The translations under genes were made by a program, and so were the position numbers. The notes beneath the pieces are model-generated. The model saw only the letters and a list, made by a program, of their open reading frames with translations, searched no databases and was not told the origin of the DNA. From Planctomycetaceae bacterium (GTDB taxonomy: Bacteria; Planctomycetota; Planctomycetia; Planctomycetales; Planctomycetaceae), in NCBI GenBank assembly GCA_023260695.1, contig JALQUR010000053.1:1-43447 (forward strand): 43,447 nt of DNA. The letters run 5' to 3'. Below, piece after piece: positions 37,579 to 43,447 of this stretch; position 1 is the first letter of the stretch; each line of letters opens with the position of its first letter.

Positions 37579-38037
37579 TCACATCTCCAACTGGTCGGCC
37601 CGCTTACGGATCTCTTCCAGACTGAAAAATGCCCCCGTACCCGCTCCGGGACACGTATCACAAACTCGCTGCCACGATTCCTTCGACTCCAGATGCGAGT
37701 CCCAGAAGGGCCAGGTTCGGCACTGCACCGGACGCACCGGGTAAACCGTGCATTTTCGTGCTCTCGGATCAAAAAACGTACAGTCTCCGTTGGCAAACTC
37801 CGTCAACGATACCCTGCCCCTCACAATGCGTGTGTGGAACAGACGAATCTCGCCGATCGGCTTGTCCAGATAGTCCGCAATCTCTCGCAGTTCCTCGTCC
37901 GTGACCCAGACTGTTCCCGGAGCACCTGTACAGCAGTCACCGCACTGACTGCAGGTGAAGTTCAGACCGTCACGATACCAGGGCTGCTCTTCGCTCGAGT
38001 GCCCACCCGCCTGCTGGTCTTCTGATTCTGATGCCAT
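37579..38037 (-). CDS. YkgJ family cysteine-cluster protein
   Basis: 152-residue protein with the YkgJ/CxxCxxCC pattern: CSQCGDCC at about 29-36, then CTFF, CTVYPVRPVQCRTWPFW and CDTCPGAG. These cysteines probably bind zinc or an iron-sulfur cluster; the biochemical role of the family is not settled. AGGAAG lies about 7 nt before the ATG. It lies 127 bp after tsaB on the same strand. Confidence 0.9.
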   Translation of the reverse strand: MASESEDQQAGGHSSEEQPWYRDGLNFTCSQCGDCCTGAPGTVWVTDEELREIADYLDKPIGEIRLFHTRIVRGRVSLTEFANGDCTFFDPRARKCTVYPVRPVQCRTWPFWDSHLESKESWQRVCDTCPGAGTGAFFSLEEIRKRADQLEM

Positions 38038-38164
38038 TTTTTTCTTCCTGCACCGTATTCGCTGTTCGTTTCAGTTCCGGCCTGTTCACCACTTCAAAAC
38101 CTGCAGTGGACAGAACTCCATCCGAATCTGCTGGCCTGCAGCCGCAACCCTGCGACATATCGCC

Positions 38165-38875
38165 TCACCCACCCTTGGCGACTTCATCCACCTCAACGTG
38201 CTTCTGCAGGGCTGCATCCCGCTTCTCTTCGGCATAGCTGGCTCGGATGTAAAGCGGTTCCAGCTCTTCCGGTGCGCAGAAGCAACCCTGCAAAACCAGC
38301 TGCTGTCCAACCTGCGCCACCGTAGCGGCCTTCGGCTGCAACTGCAGTGTGCCAGCCGTGTGTCCGGCAGCAAGCAGTGTTTCGGCATGCCGCTCCACGA
38401 CCGTCCCGGCGACCAGCTGCTGGCCGGCAAGCTGTCTGGGGAGTCGAACCTGTACATCTCCCTGCAGACGCCATAGCTGCTGCTCGTAATTCCATTCCAC
38501 CCATGCTGCAAACACTTCGTCTCGCTGCGCATCACTACAAAGGACTGCATGGGTTTCTGCAGACGGAATCTGCTGCGCCATTGCCTCAAGAGTGTTGACC
38601 GCCACCAGCGGGAGTTTATGCAGCCAGCTGAGCGTGGCAGCAAAAACAATCCCCACGCGGAGGCCGGTAAAACTTCCTGGCCCCACGCTGACTGCAATCG
38701 CGGACAGATCTTCTGACTTCAGCCCATGCTGTTCCAGCAGCTGCTGCACTTCACTGACAAGCGTCTGAGCATGACGTCGCCCCGCTGTACAAAGACTGCG
38801 CTCCTCCAGAATCCGCCCGGAATCCGCCAGCGCAATCTCTCCCTGCATCCCCGATGTTTCAATTGCCAGCAGCAT
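38165..38875 (-). CDS. tsaB: tRNA threonylcarbamoyladenosine biosynthesis protein TsaB
   Basis: 236-residue ASKHA-fold protein that pairs with TsaD (and TsaE) to make t6A at position 37 of ANN-reading tRNAs. The start MLLAIETSG and the motif SVGPGSFTGLRVGI are family hallmarks, and HAQTLVSEVQQLL also fits. The length is normal. Neither tsaD nor rimI is adjacent. It lies in a same-strand row with the WD40 and YkgJ-type genes, with 127-151 bp gaps, so co-transcription is possible but not required. Confidence 0.95.
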   Translation of the reverse strand: MLLAIETSGMQGEIALADSGRILEERSLCTAGRRHAQTLVSEVQQLLEQHGLKSEDLSAIAVSVGPGSFTGLRVGIVFAATLSWLHKLPLVAVNTLEAMAQQIPSAETHAVLCSDAQRDEVFAAWVEWNYEQQLWRLQGDVQVRLPRQLAGQQLVAGTVVERHAETLLAAGHTAGTLQLQPKAATVAQVGQQLVLQGCFCAPEELEPLYIRASYAEEKRDAALQKHVEVDEVAKGG

Positions 38876-39026
38876 GCAACCGCTCTGTCCTCTCTGGAAA
38901 GCTGGACGCTGTCCACACCGGCAGCAGCCGCACGGATCATAAACGGCCCATTTCCCGATCGCAGGCCGATTGCCGCAGATTCCTGAATTCCACCACTGTC
39001 GGAACGATTTCCCGGATGCCGTAAAC

Positions 39027-40046
39027 TCAGGCGGGTTTGGTCTTCAATCGAGTGATCCGCACCTTGTTGTCATGATGCGCCGTCGCCACCGTAACACCAT
39101 CCGGATGCAGATCCATATCCCGCGCCAGGTTTGGCAGTTGAAAGCGATGAAAATCCTTCTCTTCCGGAACCTTCCAGAACAGCAGAAAGCCCCCGGTGCC
39201 GCCACCACATGCGCCCATCAGAGACCCATCAGCAAGCCAGCACAGTCGCCAGAGCACTCCCTGAGTAATTCCGTCAGCCGTAAGCTGTTTTTCAACCTTG
39301 CCCGTCTCCAGATCGATGAGCAACACCAGCGGCTCATGCACTGCTCCCAGAGGATTTGATGCCTTGTGCAACCCACCGGCAGCAAGCCACTTCCCATCCG
39401 GACTGATCGCCAGAGTCCGCACACCACCAAAATCCACCTGCTGCCCGCCATTGAAGGAATGCAGCGCGGCCCCGTCGAAAGTGCGAACTTCCTTGCCAGT
39501 CTGCACATCCCACTGACGGATCACTCCGCCCAGATCGCCCGAAAAGAGGTTCTGTCCAGCGGCATCGAAGCAGACGGAGTAAACATGTTTTTCGTGCCCG
39601 GAGAATTCCCGCAGCAGCTCTCCACTCGCAGTATTCCACAGACGTACCATCAGATCGTTGCCGCCACTTGCAAAACTACTGTGGTCCGGCGACGCCTGTA
39701 ACCCACGAATCCAGTGTGTTCCGTGAGCCGCAATCGATCTCCGGGGTTCCGGAGCCTCTGCTGCAGTCGACCACCAGGTGAGCTTTCCGTCGTAACCGCC
39801 ACTGACGACAACGTCACCATCAGCACTGAATACAAATGTCCTGACCCATGTCGCGTGACCGCCCTTGAGATCAACTCGAGCACCGTCGCTCAGCTGATAG
39901 CGTTCCACAGCGGCGTCTTCCGAGCCACAGAACACATACCGTCCCTGTGGGTCGAATCGACATGCGATCAGCGGGCGATCATACGCCCACTCGTGTTCAG
40001 TCCATGCGGCTTTCGGATCAGGTGCATCAGGACGAATCTGCAACAT
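39027..40046 (-). CDS. WD40 repeat protein
   Basis: 339-residue beta-propeller protein with about seven WD40-type blades. Clear ones read PLIACRFDPQGRYVFCGSEDAAVERY, TWVRTFVFSADGDVVVSGGYDGKLTWW, WIRGLQASPDHSSFASGGNDLMVRLWN, HVYSVCFDAAGQNLFSGDLGGVIRQWD and VRTLAISPDGKWLAAGG. There is no signal peptide, so it is probably cytoplasmic; propellers act as protein scaffolds. The ATG at 40046 is chosen because GGAG lies about 8 nt upstream; an in-frame ATG at 40076 has no such site. Partner unknown. Confidence 0.92.
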   Translation of the reverse strand: MLQIRPDAPDPKAAWTEHEWAYDRPLIACRFDPQGRYVFCGSEDAAVERYQLSDGARVDLKGGHATWVRTFVFSADGDVVVSGGYDGKLTWWSTAAEAPEPRRSIAAHGTHWIRGLQASPDHSSFASGGNDLMVRLWNTASGELLREFSGHEKHVYSVCFDAAGQNLFSGDLGGVIRQWDVQTGKEVRTFDGAALHSFNGGQQVDFGGVRTLAISPDGKWLAAGGLHKASNPLGAVHEPLVLLIDLETGKVEKQLTADGITQGVLWRLCWLADGSLMGACGGGTGGFLLFWKVPEEKDFHRFQLPNLARDMDLHPDGVTVATAHHDNKVRITRLKTKPA

Positions 40047-40197
40047 ATGTTCACTCCGCCGGCGAATCACTGGCACCGCGTTCAGACCCGCAGGTCGGAC
40101 TCATATTGGTAACCAGTCTGAGACTAGCATCAGAGGCAGACAGCAGCATAGTCTGCGACGACAGCAGAGTCACGCGGGTTCTGTCAGCGCAGCAGCG

Positions 40198-43100
40198 TCA
40201 TTGCATTCCCATCAGGGAAGAAAGATTCGTGGCCGAAGGAGCACCAAATCGCGGCTCCAGAGAAAACCCGAGGCCGACGTTGTCGCGACTGAAGTCTATT
40301 CCAAATCCGAAATGCAGGATCCAGTCCAGGCCCACACGGGAAACAGTAAGCGATGTTCCTCGAGCCTGCTCCTGAGCAATGTCGTAGGCAAACGAAGCCG
40401 TGGAAATCCACTTTGGACTCATCTGATAGGTGTAACTGCTGACCAGTGTCTGACTGTCCAGATAATCACCGACGCTGACATTCCGTAATCCGACATAGAC
40501 ACTGCCACGAGTACTTCGCTGGCTCAGCACGCCAAGGCTCCAGACCTGAGCCGCATTGTCAAAGATGTCCCATGCAGCGTCGCCATGCAGACCCGTACGG
40601 TCACTGATGTTCCAGCGATAACGACTGTAGAACAATCCGAGGTCTTCTCCAAAGTTATCCCGATCAGACTTCGGGAAGAATGTTGCCCCTGCTTCCAGAG
40701 TCATCCAGTCCCGTGTCCGCAGCGACTCCACACTTCCCGCATGCGTCTGCAGCCGTTCGCGAATTCCCAGCCGGATCGACTGAAAACTGTCCGCCACTTC
40801 ATGATAGGGGGCACTTGTCCACAGGCCGGCCCCCGTTCGCAATGCATAATTGCGGGGATCAAACTGATCAGGAAGTGCACCCGGAAACACCTGTGATGCC
40901 AGTGTGTATCGCGAACGAAAACGCTCCTGAGCATTGTCATCGAGTTCGTTGAACTGCGGTACTTCGTTCAGAGACATTGATGAGTCGGTGTAGGAGTACT
41001 CCAGAATTGTCTCGTGACGATGCGCCAGACCGTTCACTCCAAGCAGACTGTTGCGAACAAATGGAAATACTCGAGTCGCAGAAAAACGCGCCTGGATTCC
41101 CGTATTGATCAGATATCGCCGATCCTCTCCGCCGGTCGTGCCACTGCCCCAGTGAGCAGCCTCACCGCCGACCCACGGCTCCAAGTTCAGGACACCCAGA
41201 CGCATCGGAGCGCTCAGCCGATGCCGCGACATTGCCACCATCCCGCTTGCATCGCGCATGCCGGTCAGTCCCAGCGGAGAAAACGGATCCTGCAGATCTG
41301 CCGGTGCAGGCAGGGTCTGCATGTCCGCAAAACCCACGCTCGAGTGGTGATCCCAGTAAAGCAGTCCACCCGCCAGCGGCTGCGAAAATGCATACATGTC
41401 AGCTCGAGGAAGCCACTCTGTCGTTGCCTCAAACTGATTCAGATCAATGCGCCCCCAGATCTGACCGGACCACGCAGCCACGTCCCTTCGCACTCCCAGA
41501 ATCGTCTCAACGTCTTTCTGAGTGTCAAAACGGCGTTCGTCATACTGCTCCAGATAGTTACGGTCGGACAGATAGCCGATCTCACCGAAGAGCATTCCTG
41601 AGTCGCCAGTTCTGCGGAAGCGTCCGGTGATCTCACCACGATCCGAATCCTCCGGCTGCAGGTCACGACGGCCCAGCCCAAGGTTGTCAGTACCTGTGTC
41701 CTGCTGATAGTAGATGCGGCCTTCACCCTCAACCTGACTGTTTCCCCACGTACTGCTCCACGCCCCCTCCAGGCCGGTACCGATCCCGCGATCACTCCGA
41801 TAGTCTGCAAGCAGGTCAAGTCGCTGTCCTGGCCTGCGCGGCAGCCCCATCAGCTGTTCCAGATCCCATGCAGTGCTCACCTGCAGGCCAAATACCCGAT
41901 CAGAAGAAACACCGACTCGACGCACCGGTATCCGTGGATCTTCCGCAGGACCACTGATCCGCGGCAGGTACAGCAGCGGTATCTGTCCCAGCACGAATGT
42001 GTTGTTCAGACTTGTCACCCAGAGCGGACTTTCCGACAGCGGGCGACCAGTCCGCGGATCACGCCCCGTTACTCGTGGCTGTCCAGGTTCCAGAAAGATA
42101 TCCGACGCCTGCAGCCGGTAACCCGGCACTCCGTATGGACTCGTGGTGACCCACGCATCCTGCAGATGAAATCGGTCGCGACCAAGCTGGCGCAGGCGTT
42201 CCCCGCGGACGCGAACGGTAACGTCAGTACTCGGCACCTCCGCGCGGAGCTCCGCACGCAGCAACAACGCCCGATTTCCCGCAGCATCATAGAATCCTGA
42301 TTCAGCCCGGATGGTGTTGCCGCCCTGGCGAATCACGATGTTGCCTTCCAGATAAACCTGAAACCGCTCATCAGCTGACTGAATCAGCGGTCCGCCGGAT
42401 CCCGGGGCACCTGAATCCTCCGCCTGCGTCCAGATCACAACCCGATCCGCTGACAGGTCCAGGGCGCCAAGGCTGTAGTCGCTCAGGCTGGAAACACTGT
42501 CGAGGCCGTCGATCAGGACCTGCACTCCCCCGGTGATTACTGTCATTCGCTCCGCTGGAACAGTGCCCTCTTCCGGCCCGACTGTGAATGATTCCACATG
42601 CAGCTCTTCACTCGACCGTGGCCGGATACGAATCTGACGCTCTCCACCATCACTGCCGGGAGCAGGCAGAGTTGGAATCGGACGCGAGAATATCTCTGCC
42701 GGTGAACGCTGACTCACAGTCTGCAGCGATTCTCCCCAGCCCGGATACAGACGCGGCAGAGCACGCTGCAGCAGCGGAGGAATCGCCAGCGTCGCATCTG
42801 CAGAATCTTCCACATTCATCAGCGGCAGAGCCGTTGAGTGCAGACGAAACTCCTGCGCTGCTCGAGTCTGCTGTCCTGTCGGACCCGCTTCCGTGATGTC
42901 CTCACCATAAACAGCCAGGTCGAATCCATTCGGTACTGGAATGACGAAGACGGCCATTCGAGCCGCTGAAAAACTCAGCTCCCCCTGCTCCAGCCGAACC
43001 CGCCCTACCAGCAGGTGCACGTCCAGAGACTCCCACTGCAGCAGCTCTTCGTACTGAGCCGAAATGTGGATTTCCTGAGTGCTGTCCAGCGTTCGATTCT

Positions 43101-43233
43101 CAACCGGCGACACCTGAGAAATTGTATCCTGACCGCGCAACATCGGCAGACAGACAATGGCTGATGCCACGACCGCGACCGGAAGCAACCTGGAAAGGAG
43201 AGTGCGAATGTGCATGCAGATGCCGAAAGGCAT
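40198..43233 (-). CDS. lptD: LptD/OstA-like outer-membrane protein
   Basis: 1,011-residue exported protein. A signal peptide (LLPVAVVASAIVCLPMLRG) is followed by OstA-like beta-jellyroll sequence in two parts (about 50-105 and 285-345, the latter EGNIVIRQGGNTIRAESGFYD). A long region follows (about 390-1011) with alternating aromatic strands typical of a beta-barrel. LptD inserts lipopolysaccharide into the outer membrane with LptE. The only two cysteines lie before residue 30, so the disulfides that regulate E. coli LptD cannot form. An in-frame ATG at 43215 is an alternative start. The assignment is by architecture; other large outer-membrane barrels cannot be excluded. Confidence 0.75.
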   Translation of the reverse strand: MPFGICMHIRTLLSRLLPVAVVASAIVCLPMLRGQDTISQVSPVENRTLDSTQEIHISAQYEELLQWESLDVHLLVGRVRLEQGELSFSAARMAVFVIPVPNGFDLAVYGEDITEAGPTGQQTRAAQEFRLHSTALPLMNVEDSADATLAIPPLLQRALPRLYPGWGESLQTVSQRSPAEIFSRPIPTLPAPGSDGGERQIRIRPRSSEELHVESFTVGPEEGTVPAERMTVITGGVQVLIDGLDSVSSLSDYSLGALDLSADRVVIWTQAEDSGAPGSGGPLIQSADERFQVYLEGNIVIRQGGNTIRAESGFYDAAGNRALLLRAELRAEVPSTDVTVRVRGERLRQLGRDRFHLQDAWVTTSPYGVPGYRLQASDIFLEPGQPRVTGRDPRTGRPLSESPLWVTSLNNTFVLGQIPLLYLPRISGPAEDPRIPVRRVGVSSDRVFGLQVSTAWDLEQLMGLPRRPGQRLDLLADYRSDRGIGTGLEGAWSSTWGNSQVEGEGRIYYQQDTGTDNLGLGRRDLQPEDSDRGEITGRFRRTGDSGMLFGEIGYLSDRNYLEQYDERRFDTQKDVETILGVRRDVAAWSGQIWGRIDLNQFEATTEWLPRADMYAFSQPLAGGLLYWDHHSSVGFADMQTLPAPADLQDPFSPLGLTGMRDASGMVAMSRHRLSAPMRLGVLNLEPWVGGEAAHWGSGTTGGEDRRYLINTGIQARFSATRVFPFVRNSLLGVNGLAHRHETILEYSYTDSSMSLNEVPQFNELDDNAQERFRSRYTLASQVFPGALPDQFDPRNYALRTGAGLWTSAPYHEVADSFQSIRLGIRERLQTHAGSVESLRTRDWMTLEAGATFFPKSDRDNFGEDLGLFYSRYRWNISDRTGLHGDAAWDIFDNAAQVWSLGVLSQRSTRGSVYVGLRNVSVGDYLDSQTLVSSYTYQMSPKWISTASFAYDIAQEQARGTSLTVSRVGLDWILHFGFGIDFSRDNVGLGFSLEPRFGAPSATNLSSLMGMQ

Positions 43234-43447
43234 GCAGTCAGAACGACCGCGGGCTGAGAAATTCGGAGAGAGGATTCTGAGAGGATCAGCGGAAGCCGTG
43301 ATGTGCAGACCAGTGAGGAGACCACACTCTGCAAACTATACGAGTGAAGCGGAAAATGGGTCAATACTTCCCGCTTTTCGAAACACCGCTGGCAGGTGCA
43401 AAACACCTCGAAGTCGCCGACCCACACACCGCAACACCGCTCGTATT
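43234..43447. promoter_or_regulatory. Upstream region of the LptD-like gene, to window end
   Basis: 214 bp with no supported gene. It should carry the promoter of the LptD-like gene. A short GCATGCAG direct repeat flanks the start codon area (43211-43235). No sigma70 boxes are clear. Confidence 0.35.

Overview
The window looks like chromosomal DNA of a planctomycete (phylum Planctomycetota). This is inferred from gene families, not from a marker gene. Supporting signs are a Gfo/Idh/MocA oxidoreductase with a TAT signal, a TAT-exported prenyltransferase-repeat protein, SH3-like/TPR and DUF3500 secreted proteins, a formylglycine-generating-type enzyme, an LptD-like outer-membrane protein, and a type II secretion (T2SS) locus with greatly expanded secretin N-domain proteins. 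I see no tRNA, rRNA, CRISPR array, insertion sequence or prophage.

Left part (1-10.6 kb): the 5'-truncated dnaK ends at a strong bidirectional hairpin terminator shared with a convergent oxidoreductase gene. Then come a TPR protein and a prenyltransferase-repeat protein on the minus strand. On the plus strand follow a HIT hydrolase, a DUF3500 protein and two adjacent M16 peptidase genes, one with the zinc site and one without it.

Centre (10.6-32.5 kb): a T2SS locus on the minus strand, read right to left: gspD (about nine N-domain modules plus the secretin pore domain), a lipoprotein gene, a 1,714-residue protein made almost only of secretin N-domain-like modules with no pore domain, gspE, gspF, and then a tightly coupled run gspG-H-I-J-K-L and a GspM/GspC-like fusion. 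From gspG to gspJ/K, and from gspL to the last gene, neighbours overlap by 4 bp (ATGA). One plus-strand gene, a small secreted BON-like protein, sits inside the locus. It is divergent from the giant gene and its 3' end overlaps the lipoprotein frame by 305 bp. No prepilin peptidase (gspO) is present.

Right part (32.9-43.4 kb): an MntR-type regulator on the plus strand, then minus-strand housekeeping and envelope genes: a formylglycine-generating-type enzyme, the rRNA methyltransferase rlmB, rpmA (L27) with a clear terminator, a secreted hypothetical protein, a YkgJ-type cysteine-cluster protein, tsaB, a WD40 protein and an LptD-like protein.

The most notable system is the T2SS variant. The giant pore-less N-domain array lies between gspD and gspE. 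It could form or brace a long periplasmic conduit, which would suit the large periplasm of planctomycetes. That role is inference; the domain architecture is read directly from the sequence.
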